Assembly: GCA_011009095.1 (NCBI GenBank)
Contig: VTPC01005575.1
Span: 1-64,000, forward strand
DNA length: 64,000 nucleotides
Source of the DNA: Ignelater luminosus
Taxonomy: Eukaryota; Arthropoda; Insecta; Coleoptera; Elateridae
Direction of reading: 5' to 3'
The position numbers were made by a program, and so were the translations under genes. Positions 13,051 through 25,300 of this stretch are shown here, one piece after another. Numbering within the stretch: the stretch's first letter is position 1; each line of letters opens with the position of its first letter. The notes under the pieces were generated by a model, which had not been told where the DNA came from, did no database searches, and saw nothing but the letters and a program-made list of their open reading frames with translations.

Positions 13051-14464
13051 CTAAAGCAACACTGAAGGGATCTCCTCGTGTTCGTTGTTCCGCAGCTAGG
13101 GGGTTTAGTCTTGCACTGAAAGGCGAACCTACTTTGGCTATGCCTAAGGTGCTTAATGCCTTGAGCCGACACTGACAATGCCTACACAAACAAAATGAGT
13201 CATTGTAAGTACCACAGAATAAATTACACTGGTACTTGCCATTGAAACGTGTTGTCTTCGATCGGAACCTCCACGCCGGCAGCGAACGTGATAGCGTGTA
13301 TAATGGGCGTTATACACTGTCAATGAGTTTAATTTTAGTGGTGCCTTTACAGAAGCCTAAATGAAGCCTGACGTTATTGGTCTAGCAAAGAGTTTTTAAA
13401 ATCAGATTCTTATTTAAATATGGCTATGTACATGTCATATAGCTATCTTGAGGTAAACTTAGTATCATATGGACTTGCAAGTAAAACTAGCTACCGTAGT
13501 GAATTTAGAAAATTTAAAAAAAAGAATTCGTCAGGAAATACGACATATATTTTCAGAAGTTATTGACAATATTCAAAGAGAATTTATTCGTCGTCGTGGC
13601 TACTGTCATGTTGCCAGCGGTTCACAATTTGAACATTTAATTTAGTTGTCTTTTGAATTTTGCATTATCGGTAATTTTAATACTGTGAAATTTTGAGGTC
13701 TTTTTCCTTCAAAATCTTATGTAATCTATACTCATAATTACCTTACCATATGTAAAACAAATGTGCTTTTTTAAATTCAGTAAGAAAATATAGGGGTTGC
13801 CATTAAAAAAATACCGATGACGTTATATCTCCTACATGACTCACCTGTATAAATATTTTTCTGTTTAAAAAACTGCGCATTTAAAAATAAAAATTGACGG
13901 GTTTTACCGTTTTTCCTAAAAGTTTGTTCCTAAATTTTTAATTTTTGTATACTGAATTTCAACTTTAATGTGATTATAACAAGTGTAGAATTAGCAGCCA
14001 ATGAAAATTCTTCGTCCGTAGGTATTTGTAAACAAATATGAGACAGGGACATAATAAATCTACTATTAATCTTTATCAATAATTGTAGTCAAGCTCCAAC
14101 TGCCCAATAATCGACCAAAAACAAGATATAGTAGAGAGATGAAGTTCATAGATGTTAATCTGCCCGAAAAAGAATATTTTCTAGGTTTCTGCATACGACA
14201 AGCCCTGCTTAAAGTTAGCTGCATAAGAAAATTATTATTCTTGGATTCATTAAATTATCATCTAATGTTTGAGTAAATATCACGATGCCTCTCTTTAAAT
14301 AAAGCGTGAGAAACATTAACCATTTTAAGATAATATATTTACTTAGCGATTGCATTAGCAACTTTTAAGCTGTCTGATCACTAGAGGAGAAGTCATCCTC
14401 AAACGAATGTCTGTTATTATTCAGAGAACGTTTAGTGTTTGTACGTACTCAGAGAACAAAAAAA
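13051..14464. other. No supported gene; GC-richer patch at the left
   Basis: From about 13040 to 13340 base composition rises, including a run rich in GGCGAACC, CCACGCCGGC and AGCGAACG. The plus-strand frame there (12951-13175) has no recognisable domain. The rest, up to the piggyBac relic, is AT-rich and shows nothing I can support. Confidence 0.4.
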
Positions 14465-15351
14465 TGAAATACGGAATCAAATTCTATAAATTTTGCTTAC
14501 CATGCAATTATGTCTTGAATATGAACATTTGAAAAGGACAATGTGACACAAATGTTTTCAAAATTGACGCTTTGGTGCTAAGGTTTATGCCGCCATATCT
14601 GGATGGATAATTATGGGCAATTAGTATAACAGTATTACGCTTGACAATCGATTTCTACAAAGAAAACCTCAAGTTACTGAAACGTTGCGCTCTAAACCGC
14701 AAAGGAAATCCTACGAATGCGAAAAAGAATTTGGAAGAGAAGAACATATTTGGAAATAACAAGAGAAGGTGTATTATGTCTAACTGGAGCAAGAACAGAG
14801 ATGTTATTTGCATTTTACCAGTACATCATCCCAATTTTGTAAAGGTAAGGAACCGACATTGGAAGTATCTGTGTTTCTGAGCACAATAGGTACGTCTGTT
14901 ATAGACAGGTCCGATCAGATGATCTTATACTATTCTTATCTCGGAAAAACCATAAAATACAAAAAAGTAATATTTCACTTCTTGTGCATTATCACGTGGA
15001 ACTCATTGTTTATATACAAATCGGCAGCTCACGTATGTTGATTATTATTTATTAAACATGATGAAGGCCGTTTTAGCTGTTGAATCTGAAAGATGCCGAT
15101 ATTTAATGAAGTTTTTATCACTATCGTATATTCTGATAGTAATAGCTTGTTTGCGCAGAAGAATACAACTCAAGTCAGTCAAGAGAACATTTTTAAGAAG
15201 GTGTTTCATTTCGAGAGGATTACAAGAGGTATATTTATTCTTCCTAAAATGCAAGCAATGTGCCAATGAGAAGAAAAGAAAAGAAACTTGCTGTAGGTGT
15301 AAGGAGCTTGATCATTACCCTACTGAGTGCTTTGAAAATGATATACAGTAA
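14465..15351 (+). pseudogene. piggyBac-like transposase relic, C-terminal half
   Basis: This is a second piggyBac relic, on the opposite strand from the one at 11039-11930. Motifs appear in family order across several frames: KYGIKFYKFC and YVLNMNI (about 14468-14530), VLRFMPPYLDG (about 14573-14608), LNRKGNPTN (about 14690-14720), then VIDRSDQMILYYSYLGKTIK with VIFHFL and WNSLFIYKS (about 14899-15022). The last group corresponds to the conserved VDRSDQM..YYS..RKT.KWYKKVFFHLL..A..NS block. A C-terminal zinc-finger-like domain follows at 15250-15340: CKQCANEKKRKETCCRCKEL and later ECFE, matching the piggyBac Cys-rich end. Frameshifts and stops separate the pieces. TTAA-flanked ends were not located. 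Confidence 0.8.
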
Positions 15352-16270
15352 AATAGTTATCTCGTTTACCAGTTATTGTCGATTACGTATGTACATTATA
15401 CTTTGTACCTTTTCATGTAAACTTTTCAGAATAGAGAATAATAAGCACTACAGCCACATTGCTGTTTGAAATAAAAATACATTTACAAAAAAATTAACAG
15501 AGGTTATAGCTCACTGTCCTACCACACCTAAAAAGTCTTTCCAGGAGGACATCGCTATGGACGCATACATGTTTGAACACGTCTACACGATAAAAAAGTA
15601 CTCTAAAAGGTTGTAAAACTCAAGTCGCGATAATTTCTCGCACATTGGCTCAATTATTTATAGCTAGACCATTGCTATTAAAGTGAAGCGAAGAAACAAT
15701 AAAGAGTGTCTTAAAAATTTTTATCTGCAAAATACGAATTATTATTTAACAAATGAAGGAGAATTTATTGAAACGCCTCGTATCATCAGTTAATTGCGCT
15801 TGATACAATTAAACAAAACTACAGCGAGCGAATGTAACTAGTCCAATCAGGAAAGTGTCCCCGGAGATACCTCGTTTAAGAGATCATTGAAGATGTACCA
15901 AAAGTTTGTAATAATAACATTGTTCACGCACTTAGTTCTCTAAGATAAATATTAAAACAATCGTTTTTATTGTTTTATAAGATAGAAAAGGGTAACTAAA
16001 AGCAGGCGAAGAAAAAGATATTGAGAGGAAATATTTAGATACAAAGATAACTTACTTTACGTTTGGACTGCTTAATTGTAGGTATTAATTGAAAATACCT
16101 TCTAAAACCCATTTTATGCTAATTGAAACGAAAGAAAATCTTTCGCTATAAAAAGCTCTTTAAATTTACGTTTATGAAGCGAATGCTGAAATTAAATTTT
16201 CACACGGCGTGAATCTTACAAAGTGGGTGCAGTCAACCAACTGCCTTATATTTGTAACAAAACAATTATG
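15352..16270. other. AT-rich spacer without a supported gene
   Basis: No coding motif, hairpin or repeat of note was recognised between the piggyBac relic and the left end of the pogo element. Confidence 0.4.
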
Positions 16271-16284
16271 TAGTACCGTAGTTT

Positions 16285-16713
16285 GGGGCGAATTTGATTT
16301 CCGGGGGCGAAATTGATCACTAGTTCCCCGCCAAGTATTTTCAAATGCAATACCATATTTACCCTTTTGTTTGCGCTTGCGTTTATTACATTCAATGAGT
16401 GAAGGTTCAGTTGTGAGACGTGCATTATTGTATCGATCATTTTGTCAATTATTTTTGTAAAACAAGAATTAGAAATTTATAGTGTGAAATTGACACTTTT
16501 TGCATACTTAGGAACTTTCATTGGTAAGTATTATTTGAGAATATTTTTTGTAGTTTTTGCAAAATATACGTTTTAGTTGATCTATGGTTAACCCGAATAG
16601 TTGATTATAAAAGCGGAAAACTTTACACATTGGCGGGAATTTTGGGACTAAGATGGCGGGGTCAAATAGATCACACATGAGGGGTGAGATTGATCACTGA
16701 TCAATTTGGCCCC
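16285..16713. repeat. Left subterminal repeat array of the pogo element
   Basis: Copies of a 15-17-base motif, roughly GGGG-N2-AAATTGATCA, occur at 16285-16298, 16304-16319, 16658-16674 and 16681-16697 in forward orientation and at 16698-16713 in reverse. The last two form a near-palindrome with TGATCA at its centre. They lie between the terminal repeat and the transposase start codon. Clusters like this commonly act as transposase-binding sites; that role is inferred here. Confidence 0.75.
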
Positions 16714-16789
16714 ATCATTTTTTACTTAGCTGATTGTTGTTTCTATTGCTGTATCTATTTGTTTTTTACTTTAGACTAATGTAAATACA

Positions 16790-18527
16790 ATGGTACGTGT
16801 ATATAAGAGAAAATTAGGTGCCAGAAAATACAAAGACTATAATAGCGAGAATGTTGAGCAGGCCTTATCAAAAGTAATTGAAAGCGGTTGGAGTTTGCGT
16901 AAAGCTGCTAGAGAATACAAAATATCGTATGGTACACTACACAATAAGTACCATGGACGTCATATAAGAAAAAATGGAGGACAAACTGTCTTTACATTTA
17001 ACGAAAAAAAATCTTTTCTTTCTGCTGCAAGTACTTGTGGCGAATGGGGATTTTCGTTAGAAACGGCCGATCTAAGGTAATTAGCAAAAAATTATTTGGA
17101 TAGTCAGGGCCGTACTATTGCGTCATTTAAAAATAATTTGCAATTGTAAAGAAACTTGCTGTTAATATTAAACGTTCTCGAGCTTCTGTTTCTAAAAAAA
17201 CTATAACAGATTACTTTAACAACTTACGTAAAACATTGCAAGATGTTCCACCGTGCAACATATTTAATTACGACGAGACAAATTTGCAAGACAACCCAGG
17301 GAATAAAAAGATGCTCTTTCGGTGTGGTACTAAATACCCAGAAAGAATATGTAATTTTACGAAAAGCGCTACCTCTGTAATGATGTGTGGGTCAGCATCA
17401 GGCGATTTGTTACCTCCATACGTTATTTATAAATCTAAAAAGCTGTGGGTTCAGTGGACAGAGAACGGTCCCCAAAGGGCGTCCTTGCTGCAACAAAAGA
17501 TGTTGTGCATTAGGGTCTAGATATAATCGCACACATCATGAATGGATAGACGCCCAAACATTTAGTGACTGGTTCATTTTATGTTTTCTACCTCGTGCAA
17601 AAGAACTAGAAAGTAGAAAAGTTTTGCTGGGTGATAATTTATCATCCCATTTTACCAATGACGTGTTGCGGTTATGTGAAGAGAACAATATTGCCTTTGT
17701 TTGTTTACCAAAAAACTCTACACATCTAACACAACCTTTAGATGTGGGGTTTTTTAGAGCATTTAAGACATCGTGGAGGTCAACTTTATGTAGATGGAAG
17801 CAGTCACATCCGTCTTATACATCAATCGATAAAAAAGATTTTGGTCAATTACTAGCTAGCTCTCTAATTGAAATGGATAAAAAAAGGGCAAGGTGCTACC
17901 TTTGCCATTAAAAAAGATTTAATCGCTTCTTTTAAAGCCACTGGAATCGTATCTTTAGATCCAAAACGAGTTTTAAATAGGATTCCAGGAGAAGATGACA
18001 TTGACAATAATTCTGTTAACAATGTTTTAGCAAACTACTTACAACAACAAAGATTCACGGCTACACCTTCAAGACGGAACATTAAAAGACAAAGACTTGA
18101 ACTAGAGCCAGGTAAAAGTGTAACCGCTCCTAATGAATCAACTGCAGATGATGAAACAGAACTACAACTACACGACGATTCTGACAACGAGCTTACTGAA
18201 GAAACCGGAGACGAATCTGAATATTATTCAGCAAATAAGAATTTAAAAAAAGGAACATATTTGTTGGTTAAAGTACTAGGAGGAAGTAGAAAAAAGACAA
18301 CATATAGGTATGTTGCAATAATTGAAGAATCAACAGATGAAGGAATTGTAGTACTGGGTATGAAGTCTGTGAATAGCACACGAAATATATTCAAAGCTGT
18401 AAAGAATGACGAATTTATAATTGGAAATGGTGATATTATAGCTGTTCTTCCAAATCCTGATTTAAAAAACTGTGATGGTGAAGATATTTACACATTCAAA
18501 AATAATATTGATATAAAAGAGATATAA
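16790..18527 (+). pseudogene. pogo/Tigger-like transposase, frame-broken
   Basis: It begins at ATG 16790 with MVRVYKRKLG and a pipsqueak-like helix-turn-helix (SLRKAAREYKISYGTLHNKY). A TAA at 17078-17080 interrupts ETADLR, and an apparent deletion with a frame change near 17143-17160 removes the rest of the CENP-B-type domain. From 17161 the DDE domain is readable: NIFNYDETN (first Asp, about 17256), TKSATSVMMCG, YVIYKSKKLW; then after an inserted stretch of about 37 bp near 17481-17518, YNRTHHEWID, VLLGDNLSSHF (second Asp, about 17630) and NSTHLTQPLDVGFFRAFK (third Asp, about 17740). All three catalytic Asp residues are preserved. An extra A in the seven-A run at 17879-17885 shifts the frame into a C-terminal part ending at 18527, with TGIVSLDP, an acidic stretch, and a final block starting GTYLLVKVLGG. 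It is non-functional as read. Confidence 0.8.
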
Positions 18528-18693
18528 TGTTTCACTGAGTTTCCAATACTGATTAATATTTGTTTCTGTTAATATATACGATGTAAGAGTGCCTTTTTCT
18601 GTATTACGTAATATGTATTCGTTCTTTGTCTTAATATAAAGCAAATTTTGCATATAAAAGTCTCTTTTGTAGTAATCAAAAAGCGCTTAAGAA

Positions 18694-19042
18694 TTGATCA
18701 ATTTCACACTAGTGATCAATTTGACCCCGACTAGTTCTCAGCAGAATATTTCCTAAACCAACTAACATATTTAAACCGGGGTCAGATCGATCAATGTCCT
18801 ATCTTTTCTGCAACATTTATGTGTTATAAAACAAGCAAGATCAAATTCGCCCCAAACAAGGTATGAAATTGTTCAGTTTCTTTTTCTTCTATATTGCAAA
18901 TATTTCGACTTATGTTAATGTTCTGGGTGTGGAAATCTATTTAAAATACGAAGACAATAGGAATACTAATTTTACATGAAAATTTAACTAACGAGTAAAA
19001 TTCTACGCTCAAAATAAAAAATAAAACTATCAATTTAGCCCC
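18694..19042. repeat. Right subterminal repeat array of the pogo element
   Basis: The motif seen at the left end recurs mainly in opposite orientation: TGATCAATTTCAC at 18695-18707, TGATCAATTTGACCCC at 18713-18728, a forward GGGGTCAGATCGATCA at 18778-18793, GATCAAATTCGCCCC at 18839-18853 and ATCAATTTAGCCCC at 19029-19042 inside the terminal repeat. Confidence 0.75.
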
Positions 19043-19056
19043 AAACTACGGTACTG

Positions 19057-22000
19057 TGAACTACAATTATTCAGGAAACAAAAAAGACAAACAGAATCCT
19101 TTTTAATTTATTATTTAAACAAATCTCCTAAAAGTTAAAAACTATTTATTCGTTATAGTCATTATGCTCTGTTCCTTAAAATGATTTCAATAAGTGTAAA
19201 CACTCATTAAATTAATGGATAGTATACCTTCTCAAACCTTAGTGTCTTGCCTTTAATTGGTAATTAATTTCCTTGTCCACCATAATAGATAATTAGTCCT
19301 TACCTGCTTTATGTTGGGTGTTATACATTCAATTATTAATTAATTAACTAAATTACTAATGGACGTTTATCGCTGACCAGCACTAACATTATTACAACGC
19401 ACGATATTGCTGCTCTACTTAGCTTCCAAAGACTGTTCTGTCTATAGATTCCTAACACCTCATGACTTTAAAAATCGTCCTACTTCACTATCTGTTTGTT
19501 ATACTATAATCTTTTAAATTGAATACTTCTCAAATTAAATGTTTATATGTATTTAATACATTTCAAAACAACCAGTTGTATAAAAAAAGAAAATCAAATT
19601 GGACGAGGGCGTGAGATGTTAAAAATTCAAACAAATCAAAACCTCTTATCTTTCCTAATGAACGTTTAACAAACTTGTTTACTTCGGCATTTTTAATGTT
19701 TTGATCCATTTGCGAGAAGGGGCACCTACGCTTGGTGTCGCTTGTAGATTTAATTTTGCGTATTTGCTGAATTAATTTAGAGGGAAATATTGGAGTATGA
19801 CAGCTTGATAGGAATGAGATCATTATATCGATATTAATGAAATTTAGTGAAAAAACAATCTGAGTTCATTTCATATTTTTTGTAGTTTGTTTACAATAAA
19901 CCAAACAAATGTGTTTTAGGGCATTTTTCTAGTTAAGATACATTCATTAACTATTCCACAGATATTTCTATTTTCCTTTTTAACGTATGTATTTTGAGTT
20001 ATTAAAAATCATTAAAATCTTAACTTATAGAAATGCCTTGTAATGAGATTTGTTTGTGTCCGAAATAACCTACAAGTACAACGAGTATTATTTACATCGG
20101 ATACAGCATCTGATTGGTTCAAATGTTGCACGCATTGCGCGTGTAACAAGCAAAGTTATTAGGAGAGTATGGAGCGTGGTATTATAAACGAAACAAACAC
20201 AGAAATAGGTACCTGTAATCAAAACTTAACTAATAGAGGTATCGACGCCACAAATTATGTAGTAGAGTAAATGTACATTTCGCTTAAACAACTTATTTTG
20301 ATCCATTAATTTTTTCAAACATGTTCCTCCTACCCGTCCATGTCCTTCCAAAGAGATATGAACAGAAACCTTTGATATTTGTAGGTTATACTAAACATAA
20401 GCATCCAATGAGCAGTTTTATATTACATTCAAAAATCAAGTTACACATAAAGTACTTAGCAATCTAATACTATAGTCAAACTTCGATAATTTTGATTACG
20501 TGAAGTAGTGAAAGATTATGGAGGAAAACTCTACGTATGTCCAATTGTCCATTGGTACCTTGGTTAGTAGAATTTTGACAACTCGAATTTCTCGACATCT
20601 TGAATGAATCTTTTACTTTGTGCAATAAGCTGAAACACAGTAATAAAAAGCGTAAACGGCATATTCAAGTTTTTGATGTTGTATTTACGTATTTCTCGAC
20701 AACAGTTAACATAAGATTTATTAAGTCAACTTTTTTGTAAGTTTTTTCCCCGTTCTTTTCAGATTTGAGCTATCGATGTTCGACTGTATGTACATTGCCA
20801 GCATTTTAGTAACGAAAAAACTACTTAAATGTTGTAACAGTTCAGTTGCTTGCTTTAGAGGCCATGTGTGACAAGAATACTGCAAGGAGGCGACGTAACA
20901 GGATAGACAGCAATGTTTTTTCTACAAAACACACTTTTTCATTGATCCTCCATTTTGACATTCTCTGATTACAGCATGTTGAACACTAAATCAGCTGAGA
21001 ATGAACTTGTTTGCATAACTATGTTAAAACTTCAAATGCCATTTTATAAGGAAATTTGCAATTTTCTGAAATGAATAATTACTTTCGGAAAGTTTTTGGA
21101 AATTAAAGAAGAAAACCAGTAGGCAAGCAATAAATTACTCATCTTCAACGGATTTGACAAATCAAAGGCAGAAGAAAATCCCAAATGTGTTTACGGATGT
21201 GTACAATATTAACACAACTGTAAAGATTTCTCGTATTTGATTAGAAAATTTTCCTTTATTATCGGGACAAGCTTAATCTATTGTTGGATATGGAGTATTG
21301 ATTCGATGAGACGTAGGGTTAGGAATTGGCGGCTTAAGACACGGCCTAGTTGAATTTTAGACATTTGGGCTATATTTGACTCTATAGCAAAGTATACGTT
21401 TCCATCTTCTGCTCAAAAACATAGTTTATTAATAATCATGTTTTGACGATAACAAACAAAAGGAACTAAAGCGTCTAGTCAATTACAGACTGGATATTTG
21501 TGGTATCCTATTTCTAATAAAAAATTTCACATCAAACGTCAATCATAACGTAATTCAATATGTAGATCTTTGGTTTGTATGGATGTGCAACTTGAAATTA
21601 AGAATTATGTCTTAGAATGATTGTCATTCAACTTTTGCTTTGTTTTCTTGGCGGACTATATTCAGTATGAAATCTTTTAGTGCAATCTAGCTACATAGAC
21701 TACAATTACAGGTCTTACTAGTGGACGCATCAAAGAGTGGAATAATGTTTTATTCTATTCATTATGAAAGGGTAATCAATCTTAGAAAGTTAGAATTGTA
21801 GAACATTGCCAATATGCTCTAAAATTTGATTTTTATCATTAAAGTGCTATTTTAAAGACAATTTTAATAAAATTAGATAAAGTATATTAGTCGAGTTTAA
21901 AAGCCCAGCTCAGCAGTCCACAAGCAATAGTTTTCTCATCAGAGAATTACTCTATATTTGGGACCTACTTCATGCAGGTTGAACCTCCCTAATGTTTGCA

Positions 22001-22335
22001 GTGCTCTTTATAAATTACAGCTATAGAAATAAGATGAAAAAAGGTAACTAGAAGCTCAGAAAATAACTTTTTGCGATGAGAAAAAGGTCTTAAGACCCAA
22101 CTAGGAGATTCAGCCCAAACAATACATAATAACGTGCTTGCCTGCTAGCTCAAAGATGTCGGAGCAAAATAATTTGAACATGCCGAACGGTAACAATAAT
22201 TAAGCACTGGGTGGGTCAGAAAACGGGCTAAAAATCTAGCTCGGCTTGACTAGCATAATAAATAGCTTAATAAAGCTCTAGTTCTGATAGTTTACTAAAG
22301 TTTGAATGCATCCGGACTACCCGCACGTCGATACT
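19057..22335. other. AT-rich stretch without a supported gene
   Basis: No family motif or exon series could be read. The minus-strand frame at 19563-19823 has no recognisable domain. Confidence 0.45.
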
Positions 22336-25300
22336 TCAGCGTAAGAAATATATTTGCACGAAAAACTCAATAAAAAGCACAAGTCCTGGAAACTCCGAGA
22401 GACTGGAATTCACTTGCGTACTCCAGAGACTTACAGATGTGGATTGTGCAAGAGCATGATTTGCAATTGTTGAAAGAAGTGGAATTTTGTACAAGTATGG
22501 CTTAATGTAAGAGTTTCTCAATATTCCAAATAAATCACCTACAGAGGTGTTGTTGTGAAATAATCTTCCAACATATTTAATCGTCAAAAACTAATAGGTC
22601 GAATTTAAAATACATCGGGCTTTCGCATTAAAATCGATCAGAGAGTTTCTCACATTAATACACTAATTAGACAAATAAGCTCTCTGTATGAGAACGACAA
22701 TTTTAAAGACAAATGAGCGGTCTTGGTCTTATCGAAGTAATGTCAAGACTGATACTGTAAATTGCTTACCACAAATAGACCACGCAACAGCTAAGCAATG
22801 ACATCTATACCAAATAATTTAAACGATTACTGAACCAAAAAGTTCGATACTCACAAAATCCATAGTTTCTAGGTAGATATTCTCGTTACGACTCGTTGTT
22901 CTCTAAATTGTCTCAGAAAATTGATTGACCGATACTGTAAGACGTTCGTTGTAGGCGTAACATCTATATTCACATCCAACTGTGTCAATATCTACTTCAA
23001 GATCTTCGATAGGATCTACGATTTCTCAAGGACTATTTAAATTTTTGTGTAATTCTTCTTTTGACATCACAATTTTCAATTCAAGAAGTGTGGTAGATAG
23101 TAAAAATCCTATGATTTACTGAGCTGAAGGTATCTAGCAACAAGTGACATTAACAATTTTTAAATTTTATAATAAACTTACCTGAGAGAACCTTAATGAG
23201 TTCTCTATTGGATCTCTCTAAGAAATAGTAAAAATGTCAATTTAAGGTTAAAATGCGTCTCAGAAGTTATTTTTAAAAACTAAAAGGCAGATAACTTTGC
23301 AGGAAGAACAATAATTGTCATTTTAAAAATTTGAATCTCAGAGACGTTTTTATTTATAAAAATGGTTCGTTCTCAGACGATAGGAGACATTAATATTATG
23401 TTCACTTCCTGTCTTGACTAATCTAATATTGTTCGAAGAGTGCGTCATTCATTCAGACTCGTACTGAATTTTGTATTATATTATTTACTTTTTCTCAAGT
23501 AACACGCAAGAAATTTATCTAAAAACAACTAGAATTTGTATTTTATATCTATTTTTACTAGGTAAAGAAAATAAAAGCAAAGACATTTTTATTTTCTTTA
23601 CCTCTGTACTTTTTTATCATCATCTTTGTTATTCTGTATTTTGAGTTATTCCCAGTCTATAAATACGCTTCTTGATTTTAACTTTGTTTCCACAGACGAT
23701 ATTTATTTTTCTTTCACGTGGATTGTTCAAACACAATGCTGTTGCTTTTTATATCATTCGGGTTTGCTTCTATAGCACAAAAATAAACTGTCTTTGGATT
23801 AGAAGTCAGTGTAATTTATTCTTGTGTCGTTTAATAATCACAAAGAGATATTAATTTTTTGCTGTATTAGTACATAACTATGGTATTGTAAAAAGGGTAA
23901 ATTGTATACATAAATATGTATTGTAATTCAATTATTATTATATTATTATCAAAATATGGTATAAATATAATAAAAATAATCTTACTTTGAAGATGAGTGT
24001 GTATCATTAAAGAATTCTTTTGACTGTTTATAAAAATCCAAAACGTAGTACTGTAAACAACTGTTTGCGTGGCTGTGTGGCTAGACATAAAACTGTTAGA
24101 ATTGAATTTGAAAGAAAGGCCTTGTTTAAACAAGCCTTAACCGGTCAAAGCGAAAACAAATATGCTATTGACCTTTAGAGTGCTCTTACTAACGGAATAT
24201 ATATATCATGTCGTCGGCGTCGAATCCAGTGCAAACGTCCCAAGTTCAAACTTATTGTAAATGTTGATTTTCAGAATATCAAATCTAGTTGTGGGCACTT
24301 TCCATTAAATATTTTGTATACAACGCGATTTTCATAAACTTACCAACTTTGATGAATATTATAAAGTGGGTAAATATTTATCAAAAGAGGAAAAAGGTTT
24401 AGTTTTTGCAAATTTGTTGTTGGCATTTTATAAGGTACGAGAAGTTTACAAACAAGTTTTTGTAACAGTACTGTTAAGATGAACTACATTAAATTCCGGA
24501 AACTAACCTAGTACTTACCTAGCGATTGTGGTTGTTTGAACAAAAAGTGTGCTAATGTTTACAAAGTTCTTCAAGCAGATAATAGTTATTAGCCTAGAAG
24601 CATGTAGTAGTAAACAATAATATTATGTTAGTGACACAATAACAAATGTACACGTGAGAGCAATTTCATATGCATATTTTAATAAGAAAACAACAGCTTT
24701 CACTACTAAGAAAGGTAAAATGTAAGTTATTGATTTCTATTGTAAATTATTTGATTTCTGGCAAGAGCAAATAGGTATATTCGTGAACATTTAGTGTTAA
24801 CACAATTATGATTAGTTTAAAATTGAAGGCTGACTAATAAGTTGTGACTGTTAGGTGTATCCCAATATGACCTTTTAGCCAGATTTAGGATCAGTTCGTA
24901 CGCGTACGTTGAATTTCTCAATTACCAACATAACTGTTAAGTTTGAAATTTGAAAATACTGTACCTAATCTAAAACAAGCGAATTAATGACAATTTTTGC
25001 TAATCATGATCTTTATTTTATCTAAGAAACATATTTAATTAAGTTCTGATACATTGAGTAACTCTAGGATTGTTTTACTAGGTATATCTTTATCTTACAG
25101 CATACGTTACTAAAACAACCCTCTTTAATACAATTATTCCGTGTGGCTGGTTTATCGAGAAACCTAATCCAACATAGAAACTGTGGTAAAGATACTACAT
25201 GCTAGTAGTGACATTTAGGATTTACTATTCACCTTAATCTTATTCTGCTATTGTTATTTCCCTAATTATAATTCTTGCAATAAATCTGTTGATGTAATCA

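Larger units (their letters stand above)
16271..19056 (+). mobile_element. pogo/Tigger-like DNA transposon, end to end (2.8 kb)
   Basis: Both ends are visible as inverted repeats. The left end reads AGTACCGTAGTTTGGGGC from 16272, and the complement of the right end reads the same, finishing at 19056. The match continues as GAATTTGAT on the left and TAAATTGAT on the right. The first base differs (T left, C right); pogo elements usually begin with C. A clean TA target duplication could not be confirmed, because flanking bases are TG on both sides. Inside are a broken transposase gene (16790-18527) and multiple copies of a GGGG-AAATTGATCA motif near each end. The layout is that of a complete but inactivated copy. 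Confidence 0.8.

Noticed and set aside
22336-22587. 83-codon minus-strand frame
   Set aside because: No recognisable motif; flanking sequence gives no exon or transposon context.
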